From positions 1,661,131 to 1,725,130 of the forward strand of contig JAOSJT010000001.1 of assembly GCA_027493955.1 (NCBI GenBank): a DNA stretch of 64,000 bases, in the 5' to 3' direction. Under the pieces are notes generated by a model. The model did no database searches. It was not told the origin of the DNA and was given only the letters and a program-made list of their open reading frames with translations. The stretch comes from Bacteroidia bacterium. GTDB taxonomy: Bacteria; Bacteroidota; Ignavibacteria; SZUA-365. Positions 54,329 through 62,022 of the stretch are shown here, piece by piece; within the stretch, counting starts at the first letter, position 1; each line of letters opens with the position of its first letter. Both the position numbers and the translations under genes were made by a program.

Positions 54329-55017
54329 GCCGTCTCAATAACGGACACAAGACAGAGCTGCGTGCACATAAACAGCACGCTGTACATCGCTACTCCCTTG
54401 TCTGAAACGAAGCAGTGGCATATCGATCAATACGCAGCGCGATGTGCGCCGTCGGAATTCCGTGACGGCGCACCATCGGCCTGAAAATACGAGAGTGAAT
54501 ACGCGAACGGGTTGCTGATTATTATCATCCCATCCAATGCTGCTTACCGCGCCTTTGCGCCTTGGCGATACATTACCCATGCTCCGCGCCCCGGCTTTGA
54601 GAAGTCTTGCCGAATTCAGCGACATCAGACCCTGTGAAAATCCCGCCGCGTCTTTCCGCAATGGAAGGAGGAGAATACGTCGACAAGGCGCGAACAGGAC
54701 TTTCTCCAGGTCCCCGGTGAATCCGCCGGCTTCGCCGTCTCTCCCCATCATAGAAAAACGGACTTCCCCATACCAAACCGGGAAATAGACCTTTGCGTCA
54801 CTGCGAGGCTGCGTCTCTGCGTCAAGATTCGAGCGAAGAAACACGGGGGGAGGGGAATGAACGCAAAGACGCCCCTTCGACGGTGGCTGAGCGACGCCAA
54901 AACCACTTTCAAAGAGGCGACTCTGCGTTTATTTCCCCTCCCCTCTGCGCCTTTGATGCATAGGTTGAAGAGTATTCGGGAAAAGCCTACGTTGCGCTTA
55001 CGAAAGTTCGCGAGATT
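54329..55017. other. intergenic region with repeat debris
   Basis: 689 bp between the two HicAB modules. Open frames occur but translate to repeat-derived sequence. Only the repeats listed next are recognised. Confidence 0.45.
54530..54960. repeat. degenerate CTCTGCG/GCGCAGAGG-type dispersed repeat cluster
   Basis: Several blocks (GCGCCTTTGCGCCTTGGCG at ~54549, GGCTGCGTCTCTGCGTC at ~54808, CTCCCCTCTGCGCCTTTG at ~54936) belong to the family found in tandem at 59 kb. A reversed piece of the CGAAGGGGCG element lies at 54869-54885 (CGCCCCTTCGACGGTGG). These end about 60 bp before the second HicA gene. Confidence 0.55.
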
Positions 55018-55188
55018 GTGAAAATGATAGAGAAGGACGATTGGTACCGGGTGAGGACGAGAGGAAGTCATCACCAATACAAACACTCTGGCACAGCGGG
55101 CCTGGTCACGATTCCTGGAAATCCCGGTGAAGAAATGGCGATCGGCACCTACCTGAATGTCCTCAAACAAGCAGGAATGAAGCCATGA
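55018..55188 (+). CDS. HicA-family toxin, short N-terminus
   Basis: A 56-residue HicA mRNA-interferase: VKMIEKDDWYRVRTRGSHHQ with the catalytic His, then GLVTIPGNPGEEMAIGTYLN and VLKQAGMKP. It is too short to be caught by typical ORF cut-offs. Family members normally start MKVREI.K.IE; here the matching codons are ACG AAA GTT CGC at 55000-55011, so the usual ATG position reads ACG. I use GTG 55018, but translation from ACG 55000 or loss of function through a mutated start is possible. It overlaps hicB by ATGA. Confidence 0.75.
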   Translation: MKMIEKDDWYRVRTRGSHHQYKHSGTAGLVTIPGNPGEEMAIGTYLNVLKQAGMKP

Positions 55189-55400
55189 AAAAATATCTCA
55201 TTGTCGTTGAAAAGACGGAATCAGGATACTCGGCGTTTGCTCCCGATATTCCAGGATGTGCTTCCACCGGCAAAACCAAAACGGAGGTTGAGAAAAACAT
55301 ACAGGCGGCAATAGCGTTTCATCTTGAAGGCTTGCGAGAAGAAGGTTTCGCTATTCCTGAGCCATCGAGCTATTCCTCCTACATCCAATTCGCCGCCTGA
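55185..55400 (+). CDS. HicB-family antitoxin
   Basis: A 71-residue HicB-type protein: MKKYLIVVEKTESGYSAFAP, DIPGCASTGKTKTEVEKNIQ, AAIAFHLEGLREEGFAIPEP. This is the compact HicB form without a separate DNA-binding domain. ATGA overlap with hicA shows translational coupling. Second hicAB module in 1.5 kb, from a different subfamily than the first. Confidence 0.93.
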   Translation: MKKYLIVVEKTESGYSAFAPDIPGCASTGKTKTEVEKNIQAAIAFHLEGLREEGFAIPEPSSYSSYIQFAA

Positions 55401-55599
55401 CGCACATGTGCAAACGGGATTTCCGTTTATTCGTCTCCCTCCGGACCGATTGCCGCTCGGAGCACCCGATCGAAGCTCATGCTCACTCGGTGTCTTGATG
55501 ATCGCAATCGCTGCCGCGTCCATGACAATCGTCCGCTTATCGCGCGGAAACTATGCGATGTTGGAAATATACCCCGCGTCGACAGTCCACGAGTACATC

Positions 55600-55655
55600 C
55601 TGTTGCGTCTCTGCGGACCACAGAACACACAGACTACACAGAAGCCGCTGAGAGG
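55600..55655. repeat. inverted copy of the TCTGTGGTCCGCAGAGACGC repeat
   Basis: GCGTCTCTGCGGACCACAGA at ~55609 and the following ACACACAGACTACACAGAAG are the reverse complement of the segment found twice in the 243-bp tandem repeat at ~59215 and ~59458. Confidence 0.65.
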
Positions 55656-55747
55656 ATGAATAGAGACCAAGAGGTCGCCTCCTACATTCCATCAGCGTTC
55701 ATTTCTCCTCCCCATTCCCAGCTCCGCTGCATCTCGGCGTCTCCTGA

Positions 55748-55808
55748 GCGAGGTTTCGGCTTCGCGATCCCTGAGCGAAGTCGAAGGGCAACCACCGTCG
55801 AAGGGGCG
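55748..55808. repeat. 61-bp CTGAGCGAAGTCGAAGG dispersed repeat, copy 1
   Basis: Begins GCGAGGTTTCGGCTTCGCG, contains CCCTGAGCGAAGTCGAAGGG and ends CCACCGTCGAAGGGGCG. Matches 62456-62516 at 58 of 61 positions. The CTGAGCG(A/T)AGTCGAAGG core also appears reversed at 59242 and 59483. Non-coding. Confidence 0.85.
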
Positions 55809-55832
55809 TTCCCGCGATTTCTTCTTCGAGCG

Positions 55833-56471
55833 CTATGCAATATCCTTCGCGCTTTCCCCACGAAATGCTTTCTCCCCGATGATGTCGAGCAGCGAGGCGA
55901 TCGCGTTTTCCAGACGCTTCCATCCCCGCTTGCCGGTGAGCGGAATGCCGTTGTACTCATCCACGGTCTGCGCGCGCAACGCGAGATAGTTGATGCCCGC
56001 CGAAAGCAGCGTGACCATGGCCCGCACATCCACGGAAGCATCGTCCACAGCGCGCTCGAACACCTTCGTAATGGCGGAGCCCTGCGCTTCCCGTCGCCGC
56101 GCAATCTCGTCCGTGACCGCATTACGTGTGCCAAGTTCCCAGCGAAACACCTCCAGCAGTTCCCGATTGCCCACCACCGACCGGAGTTGACCGATGAGCA
56201 CGCGTTGCGCTATCCCGAGCACGGCGTCCCTGCTCCTGGCGTCGGAGCCCTCCCCTATCAGTTCCTGTAATCGGGAGAAATAATCCTGTCGCGCCACCCA
56301 CGCCGCGAGCAGGCCGTTGATGTCGCCGAAGTAGCGGTAGATCAGCACTTTGTCCACACCGGCCTCGCGCGCCACGGAATTGATACCGACCGCGTCGATG
56401 CCGGCCTCCCGAACGATGGCGCCGACCGCGTCGATCAACAGCTGTTCCGTCTGTTCCCTGTCACGTTTCAT
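55833..56471 (-). CDS. TetR/AcrR-family transcriptional regulator
   Basis: A 212-residue regulator with an N-terminal TetR helix-turn-helix (LLIDAVGAIVREAGIDAVGI, NSVAREAGVDKVLIYRYFGD) and a helical ligand-binding C-terminal domain. It lies 30 bp downstream of the nitroreductase-like gene on the same strand, so the two form an operon. It is the best candidate to bind the two TGTCAC-N6-GTGAC(A/T) sites before the operon, giving autoregulation; the inducer would be a hydrophobic or redox-active compound. Confidence 0.93.
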   Translation of the reverse strand: MKRDREQTEQLLIDAVGAIVREAGIDAVGINSVAREAGVDKVLIYRYFGDINGLLAAWVARQDYFSRLQELIGEGSDARSRDAVLGIAQRVLIGQLRSVVGNRELLEVFRWELGTRNAVTDEIARRREAQGSAITKVFERAVDDASVDVRAMVTLLSAGINYLALRAQTVDEYNGIPLTGKRGWKRLENAIASLLDIIGEKAFRGESAKDIA

Positions 56472-56501
56472 GCAGCAGTTCTCCTTGTCGAGTTGATTGT
56501 C

Positions 56502-57617
56502 TCATGCCGGAATGGCGAAGTCCCGTACCGGCCGTCGGAGACTTACGGGTTCGGGGTACTTTTCAACATAGCCCACGCGCAGGAGAAAATGCAGTGCGTT
56601 TCCGCCCAAGGCCGTCGTAAGTTCGGACGACCAGGGTTCTTCCTCCAGCGGCTGACTCATCGGATGCACGGCGATACCGAGACGGCAGGCGCGCAGGGCG
56701 AGGCGCTCGAAGCGTCTGCCCGCATCGAGTGTGTCCGCGAGAGAATCGGGAGCGATTGCCGCGACGAGCAGCCAGCCGCCGCCCTGCCCGACCTGTTCCC
56801 GCACCATCGCATTACCCTTGCGGGCAAAAGACGGAGAAGTGACGGACTCTTTGGAAAAGAACGTCCGTACCACCAGACCACCGACACCCGTAATGTCCAT
56901 ACTCGCGGGCGTCAGGCCATCGCGACGGGCAGCGGCCTCGCGGTTGGACCAATGTATCCATTCCGAGAGCTCGCGCATGGCATCGCGCCTGGCATTCTGC
57001 TGCTCCGTGCTCGCCGCCACCGCCTCAGCGATACGCGCGGCATCGGGACTGCCCGCCGCGACGAAGCGCGCGCCATCGATACCGTCGAGCAGTGCGTGCA
57101 CGTGCGCGGTGGTAAGCGCGGTATTCAGCAGTCCTTTGCGCACAGTACGCCGCGCGCGCAGCACAGCGTCGGGCATGCCGGGCTGCACGCTGTCTTTCGC
57201 GAGGTCGAGCAGCACCTTGCCGTCTGCGAGCGAGCCCCCGCACCGTGTGTGCAGACGCAGGCCGCGGTTGCGTGCCGCATTGTCGAGGTTTTCCAGAAAT
57301 GCACCCAGGGATAGCCACATTTCCCTGCCATCCGGATCAACTACGGGCAGTCGCCGCCGGGCATCGGTTTCGAGTGACCAGTGACGCGCATCAGGATAGC
57401 GGATCAACCAGGGCTGCACGTTGTGACTGCTCGGCGCCAGGGACGCGAGCTCCAGCATCGCCAGAGCGACCGCGTCGAGGCCCGGGGGCGTATCGTTCTG
57501 AGAGGTCGTGGTGAAATCACCGCGCACGACGGACGCGCAGGCGGGAAAGAGAGATGCCGCGCCGGCCAAAGCGAGGAGACCGGTGCTGTGAACGAGAAAG
57601 GTGCGGCGGGTAGTCAT
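56502..57617 (-). CDS. Tat-exported nitroreductase-like flavoprotein
   Basis: A 371-residue protein starting MTTRRTFLVHSTGLLALAGA, a twin-arginine signal (R-R-T-F-L). The mature part is a nitroreductase/Acg-like FMN fold: MLELASLAPSSHNVQPWLIR (flavin-contacting N-terminal motif), VDPDGREMWLSLGAFLENLD and a C-terminal LRACRLGIAVHPMSQPLEEE. Acg-type proteins may sequester flavin or reduce xenobiotics. Tat export implies folding with cofactor before export. First gene of the operon controlled from 57642-57688; TetR follows. Confidence 0.88.
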   Translation of the reverse strand: MTTRRTFLVHSTGLLALAGAASLFPACASVVRGDFTTTSQNDTPPGLDAVALAMLELASLAPSSHNVQPWLIRYPDARHWSLETDARRRLPVVDPDGREMWLSLGAFLENLDNAARNRGLRLHTRCGGSLADGKVLLDLAKDSVQPGMPDAVLRARRTVRKGLLNTALTTAHVHALLDGIDGARFVAAGSPDAARIAEAVAASTEQQNARRDAMRELSEWIHWSNREAAARRDGLTPASMDITGVGGLVVRTFFSKESVTSPSFARKGNAMVREQVGQGGGWLLVAAIAPDSLADTLDAGRRFERLALRACRLGIAVHPMSQPLEEEPWSSELTTALGGNALHFLLRVGYVEKYPEPVSLRRPVRDFAIPA

Positions 57618-57641
57618 GAGTTGCTCCTGAAGAAACTATTA

Positions 57642-57688
57642 TGTCACCATACAGTGACAAATATATGTCACCGCTCGGTGACTGTCAA
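57642..57688 (-). promoter_or_regulatory. promoter with two TetR-type operators
   Basis: On the minus strand TTGACA (57683-57688), 17-bp spacer, TATATT (57660-57665): a near-consensus sigma70 promoter. TGTCAC-N6-GTGACT (57666-57683) fills the spacer and TGTCAC-N6-GTGACA (57642-57659) covers the start region. Both are 18-bp palindromes 24 bp apart centre to centre. Confidence 0.85.
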
Positions 57689-57746
57689 GAGGCATGACCT
57701 CGTTTTTTTTCCCAGACGTCCCGATCACGAAACCCAAATGCACAAG

Positions 57747-57764
57747 GCCGCCGCCGTGGGCGGC
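57747..57764 (-). terminator. weak hairpin after the Fic gene
   Basis: GCCGCC/GGCGGC 6-bp stem with a 6-nt loop, 16 bp past the Fic-gene stop; no real T-run follows on the minus strand. Confidence 0.35.
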
Positions 57765-57779
57765 ATGCGTGTCGGCAGC

Positions 57780-58376
57780 TCAGCTGCGGGCGAAACGCAG
57801 CAGTGGTTGAATGTCGCCGTTATCGGCGGCCCGCAGCGCGGCGATGTAGGCGGAGCGCGCGGCGCCGGTTTCGCGCAGTGTGCTGCTTCCCCAGGTAAAC
57901 ACACGTTCTCCGAGCACACGCGCGGCCAGAATATCCGCCATGAGACGCGCATGCCTGCCGTTACCATTGTGGAAGCAGTGAATAAAGACCAGGCGATGCT
58001 TGAAGCGCACGGCGATCTCGTCGGGCGGGTAGGTCCCGGCATTGACCCAGAACAGACAGTCGTCCAGCAGCAGCCGCAGTTCGACTCCGATCTGGTGCTT
58101 GTCTATGCCGATGTTCTTGTTCGTGCGCCGGAAGCTGCCCGCCCAACGCCACACATTGCCGAACATGCGCTGATGCAGATTCCGGACAAAGGACTCCGTG
58201 AGCACATCCTCCGCGCGGAAGCTTCGCGTGAACGTCCACTGCACGGCGGCTTCGATATTCTGCTGTTCGAATTCGTCGAGTTCGCCGCGTGTCGCGATGG
58301 TAGGGATGAGCAGCCCCTCCTTCTGATCTTCTTCCAGCGGAAGCATCGCGCTGAAGTGTCTTATCGCTGATCCCAT
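57780..58376 (-). CDS. Fic-domain protein, 'mobile mystery protein B' type
   Basis: A 198-residue Fic protein: FHRL... region followed by FIHCFHNGNGRHARLMADIL, containing the HxFxxGNGR catalytic motif with His and the phosphate-binding GNGR. N-terminal ELDEFEQQNIEAAVQW is typical of the TIGR02613 branch. It should transfer AMP to a target protein. The start lies 16 bp inside the end of the HTH partner gene, and this A/B pair recurs on mobile and accessory DNA, so a toxin-like role is inferred. Confidence 0.9.
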   Translation of the reverse strand: MGSAIRHFSAMLPLEEDQKEGLLIPTIATRGELDEFEQQNIEAAVQWTFTRSFRAEDVLTESFVRNLHQRMFGNVWRWAGSFRRTNKNIGIDKHQIGVELRLLLDDCLFWVNAGTYPPDEIAVRFKHRLVFIHCFHNGNGRHARLMADILAARVLGERVFTWGSSTLRETGAARSAYIAALRAADNGDIQPLLRFARS

Positions 58377-58831
58377 AGGTACCTCGGCATTTCACGAATG
58401 AGTTCTTCCGTTTTCGCGCGCACGGCCGAGGCGATGCGTTCCTCCGACACTCCCTGCTCTTCGAGTTCCATACTGGTGGCGGTGCGTAGCACGATGCTGC
58501 GCGCCAGTGATTCCGCCTGCTTCGAAATCATGCGACCCAGCGACTGTTCTTTCGGGATGACGAAATACACCAGGTACAGATCCATGGCTTCCGCCGCTTC
58601 CCGCAGCCGTTTCAACGTGATGCTGCCCTCCGCTTCGCGGTCCTCCATTTCTTTCACGCTTTGCGGTGAGATGTCCATACGCACCGCGAGTTGCCGCAGC
58701 GACATGCCGAGCGCTCGTCGTATCGCGTGTATCCACCCCCTATCGGGCATGGGCGTCTGCAGGAGCGGACGCAGTCCCCCGAGTTTGCGGTCCAGTTGTT
58801 CCGCCGCCAGTTTTCGGTATTCTTTTTTCAT
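58361..58831 (-). CDS. HTH protein, 'mobile mystery protein A' type
   Basis: A 156-residue XRE-type helix-turn-helix protein: KLAAEQLDRKLGGLRPLLQT, then IHAIRRALGMSLRQLAVRMD, ISPQSVKEMEDREAEGSITL and a helical C-terminus. It matches TIGR02612, always found beside the Fic partner. Likely antitoxin and autorepressor. ATG 58831 (MKKEYRKLAAEQ) chosen; the longer frame to 58918 is not conserved. Confidence 0.9.
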   Translation of the reverse strand: MKKEYRKLAAEQLDRKLGGLRPLLQTPMPDRGWIHAIRRALGMSLRQLAVRMDISPQSVKEMEDREAEGSITLKRLREAAEAMDLYLVYFVIPKEQSLGRMISKQAESLARSIVLRTATSMELEEQGVSEERIASAVRAKTEELIREMPRYLWDQR

Positions 58832-58974
58832 CTTCCAAGCTCCTACCGCCGCCGAGGGCGTCGCTGCGTGACACACGGCAGTATTTTTCAGGTCATAGAA
58901 TGAAACTCTGCACAGCATTATACGGTTTTACTTTGATTTATACAAGTATTTCATCAAGCTATGGGCTAAAATAT

Positions 58975-59520
58975 CATCGCAGAGACGCGGGGGGAATAAA
59001 ACGCAAAGGCGCACAGCTGCAGAGGCGCAGAGGAATTTATGTCGGGGTCTGTTGTCGCCGGATTTATTGGAAATTTCCTTTGGCTTGAGCGTGAAGGCCT
59101 TGAGGCGCAGGGGGAAGCACACGCAAAGGCGTAAAGCTGCAAAGGCGCAGAGGGAATATGAAAGGTGACCTCATGGTATCTATCCTTCATTTCTGCGATT
59201 TCTGTTTATTCTGCGTGTTCTGTGGTCCGCAGAGGCGCCTCTTCGACTACGCTCAGGAGCTGCAGAGGCGCAGAGGAATTTATGTCGGGGTCTGTTGTCG
59301 CCGGATTTATTGGAAATTTCCTTTGGCTTGAGCGTGAAGGCGTTGAGGCGCAGGGGGAAGCACACGCAAAGGCGCAAAGCTGCGGAGGCGCAGAGGGAAT
59401 ATGAAAGGTGACCTCATGGTCCCTCTCCTTCATTTCTGCGATTTCTGTTTATTCTGCGTGTTCTGTGGTCCGCAGAGACGCACCTTCGACTACGCTCAGG
59501 AACTGCGGAGGCGCAGAGGA
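58975..59520. repeat. 243-bp tandem repeat built of GCGCAGAGG elements
   Basis: A 243-bp unit occurs at 59015-59257 and 59258-59500, with a partial third start at 59501-59520 and a partial leader from 58975. Each unit runs from CTGCAGAGGCGCAGAGGAAT through GCCGGATTTATTGGAAATTT and GTGACCTCATGGT to CTTCGACTACGCTCAGGA. ORFs in it are by-products. Few differences separate the copies, so the duplication is recent. Confidence 0.92.
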
Positions 59521-59542
59521 CCGAGCCGCGCCCCGGATCTGT

Positions 59543-60703
59543 TTATGTGAGCGGTTCGATATCTTGCAGAAGGCGGTTCGAGGCTACTGCGCGGATGTTT
59601 TCCGAGAGGGGAAAAGTGCCGTCACCGGAATGGATGACGTCGAGATGCTGCAACTTCAGATCCTTGAGGGCGATATGCATGGATCTTGTGGTTCCGGGCG
59701 CACTGCTTCTTTTAATTTCGAAACCTCTTCGCTGCCGTCCGCGGACCAACAGCAAATCCAGTTCGGCTCCTGCATGCGTTGCCCAGAAAAAACACTCGTC
59801 CGCTTCAGCGCCTGTATGCCGGATTATCTGATCGATGATGAAGCCTTCCCAGGACGTGCCGAGCACCGGGTGTACTTCGACATCCTCCCTGTTCCGGATT
59901 CCGAGCAGCGTGTGCAGCATCCCGCTGTCGGAGAGAAACACCTTTGGAGATTTGACTTGCCGCTTGGACAGGTTCTCATGCCATGGGCGGAGTTGGCTGA
60001 CAACGAGAGCCGCGGTGAGCGTATCGAGATAGCCTCGTACCGTGGTATCCGCAACACCGAACGATCTGGCGAAGTCCGAAGAATTCCAGAGTTGTCCGTG
60101 CCGATGCGCAAGCATGGTCCAGAACCTGCGCAGCGTCTCGGCGGAGATGGTTACACCGAGCTGCGGAAGATCCCGTTCAAGAAACGTACGAATGAAGGCG
60201 CGCCGCCAGGCCACACTGTCTTCTTCCGATGCGGCGAGAAATGAACGTGGAAAGCCGCCGCGGAGCCACAACTGGTCCTGCATAGCAATGCCTGTGTCGG
60301 AAAGAGAGAAGCCCCTGAGCTCATGAAAGAAAACGCGGCCGGCAAGACTTTCCGAACCCTGGCGCAGCAGTTCGGGCGAGGCACTGCCCAGAACGAGGAA
60401 GCGCGTGGAGTTACCTGACCTGTCGGCAAGGACACGAAGCACCGAAAACAAATCCGGCATTCGCTGCACTTCATCAAGAATCACCAAACCGCTCAGGCCT
60501 TTCAGCGCCGGCATTGCTTCCCGCAGCCGTGCCAGATCTTCAGGATTTTCGAGGTCAAAATGTGTAACAGACTCATGCCCAAGCTCACCAACGCTCTGCG
60601 CCAGCGTCGTTTTTCCAACCTGCCTCGCGCCAACAATACCGACAACAGGAAATAACCTGAGTGCCCGCTTGACCGCTTCGATGTCTGTTGTTCTTTCTAA
60701 CAT
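59543..60703 (-). CDS. AAA ATPase with DUF4143 (AAA_14 type)
   Basis: A 386-residue protein: MLERTTDIEAVKRALRLFPV, Walker A VGARQVGKTTLAQS, Walker B LSGLVILDEVQRMPDLF, then the DUF4143 nuclease-like domain (KVFLSDSGMLHTLLGI, SWEGFIIDQIIRH, CFFWATHAGAELDLLLV with the E-x-D-x-x-x catalytic-like pattern, RRGFEIKRSS). Such solitary ATPases are widespread; their role is unproven and they often sit in variable regions. ATG 60703 fits the family; the 15 extra upstream codons come from the hairpin repeat. Confidence 0.92.
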   Translation of the reverse strand: MLERTTDIEAVKRALRLFPVVGIVGARQVGKTTLAQSVGELGHESVTHFDLENPEDLARLREAMPALKGLSGLVILDEVQRMPDLFSVLRVLADRSGNSTRFLVLGSASPELLRQGSESLAGRVFFHELRGFSLSDTGIAMQDQLWLRGGFPRSFLAASEEDSVAWRRAFIRTFLERDLPQLGVTISAETLRRFWTMLAHRHGQLWNSSDFARSFGVADTTVRGYLDTLTAALVVSQLRPWHENLSKRQVKSPKVFLSDSGMLHTLLGIRNREDVEVHPVLGTSWEGFIIDQIIRHTGAEADECFFWATHAGAELDLLLVRGRQRRGFEIKRSSAPGTTRSMHIALKDLKLQHLDVIHSGDGTFPLSENIRAVASNRLLQDIEPLT

Positions 60704-60706
60704 ATC

Positions 60707-60896
60707 ACATTTTCCTTGAAATCTCGGTGCATGATGCTGATTTTTCAAGGAAAATATCTATTCGAACATTCAGTCGCAAATCAACAACGGACTACATGCA
60801 GACATTTTCCTTGAAATTCCTGCGTACTACACCGATTTTTCAAGGTAGGTGTCCAATCGAACCAGCAGGCGCAAGTCAGCTACGGACTTCGTCCAC
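60707..60896. repeat. two ~95-bp units, each with a TTTTCCTTGAAA hairpin, before the AAA-DUF4143 gene
   Basis: Unit 1 (60707-60801) has perfect 13-bp inverted arms ATTTTCCTTGAAA (60709-60721) and TTTCAAGGAAAAT (60743-60755). Unit 2 (60802-60896) repeats the first arm exactly and part of the second (TTTCAAGG, 60838-60845). Distal parts also align (ATTCGAAC..CAG.CGCAA.TCA / AATCGAAC). It starts 3 bp upstream of the ATPase ATG, so it should affect its transcription or translation. Confidence 0.8.
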
Positions 60897-61337
60897 ACCT
60901 TCCCGTTCAGCTTCGCTGGGGAATGAAACGCAAAGACGCCGAGGTGCGGAGGTGCAGGGGAATTGTTTTTGGCTTTGCTGCAAATGGATTTGAGGCGACG
61001 TTCTCGGCCAAGGGATGCCATCGTTATTTCCATTTCAGCCTCTACACGAATCATATACCGTGCAAGGCTCAGTACTTCGCGTATTCCGTTGCACCGTCGG
61101 TGAACTGCTTCCCCGTGTCGAAAGCTGGTTATTGGACAGTGATCGGGCGGGGCATGGACCGGAGTTGGAGAGTACAGTATCCGCAACACTTGCATTACTC
61201 ACCGATGTCCCCTATACTTGTGGCATTCCCTCTGTACGGTGTACACACACGCAGCAGGTCATATCATGTTCAGGCGTATGCATCTCAGCGGCCTGTTGCC
61301 GCGCGTCAGCGGGGGGACTCTATTTCAAGGAGGACTC
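60897..61337. other. intergenic region with one GCGCAGAGG-type repeat piece
   Basis: 441 bp. GGGGAATGAAACGCAAAGACGC and GCGGAGGTGCAGGGG at ~60918-60960 belong to the dispersed repeat family. The rest shows no gene. Confidence 0.4.
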
Positions 61338-61949
61338 ATGCCATTTACGAAACACATCGTCGTACTCGCCGGACTCGTTCTCGTCACTGCGTTTCTGGCA
61401 TGCGAGAAACAGGGAAAATCCGAACTCGAGAAGGAGATGGATCTGGTGGTCAAAGCCGGAAAGGGGGAACTGAGTTCGGATGACAAGGAAATGTTACGGA
61501 AGGACGGTCACCCGCTTCTGATGCAGTTGAGCGACACGAACACCGCTACACTCATTGCGTTGTTTGCGAAGCTGCCGACGGAAGCTCACCGGACCCTGCT
61601 GGATAGCGGGTATCTCAAATGGAAATTCGCGCAGTTGGATCTCCAGCGACAGCAGGTGTGGAGGGATATCGTTCAGCTCAATATCGACATGGCGTCAAGG
61701 CAGGGAGCGACACCCAGTCCCCTTTTCTCGCAAGCAGCCCTGCAACACAGCGAAGTTGGCTTTGCCGTTATCGATATACCTGAGGCGCAAGCAAAGGTTA
61801 TAAGCTGGTACATCCTCTGGACGGAAGGGCAACCAACCTGGGTTACCGTCGTTGGCGCGAAAGCTGCCGGAACACAACCGTACTTCTCTGCGCATCTGCG
61901 TCAGCTCCCGTTGCTCACAGAAAAACCGGAGAGCCGGTTGCCATCCTGA
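61338..61949 (+). CDS. lipoprotein, function unknown
   Basis: A 203-residue lipoprotein (MPFTKHIVVLAGLVLVTAFL followed by AC): lipobox FLAC, then a lysine/glutamate-rich helical segment (SELEKEMDLVVKAGKGELSS) and a mixed C-terminal part. An AAGGAGG site sits five bases before the ATG, the strongest in the region. No family recognised. Confidence 0.78.
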   Translation: MPFTKHIVVLAGLVLVTAFLACEKQGKSELEKEMDLVVKAGKGELSSDDKEMLRKDGHPLLMQLSDTNTATLIALFAKLPTEAHRTLLDSGYLKWKFAQLDLQRQQVWRDIVQLNIDMASRQGATPSPLFSQAALQHSEVGFAVIDIPEAQAKVISWYILWTEGQPTWVTVVGAKAAGTQPYFSAHLRQLPLLTEKPESRLPS

Positions 61950-62022
61950 GTGCGCCCGCGATACCGCCAGGGCGTATGCTGATGTGTATCGAATGTGACA
62001 TTGGAGAAAACGGAAATCGAAA

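Larger units (their letters stand above)
55401..55832. other. intergenic region with dispersed repeats
   Basis: 432 bp between hicB and the TetR gene; no gene recognised. Holds the two repeat elements listed separately. Confidence 0.45.

Noticed and set aside
54335-54844. 169-codon minus-strand frame between the hicAB modules
   Set aside because: Built largely from dispersed repeat sequence; similar repeats elsewhere give equally long meaningless frames.
58975-59520. CRISPR array or rRNA fragment
   Set aside because: The periodic unit is 243 bp in two copies with no spacers, and the GCGCAGAGG blocks do not match rRNA; it is a tandem dispersed repeat.
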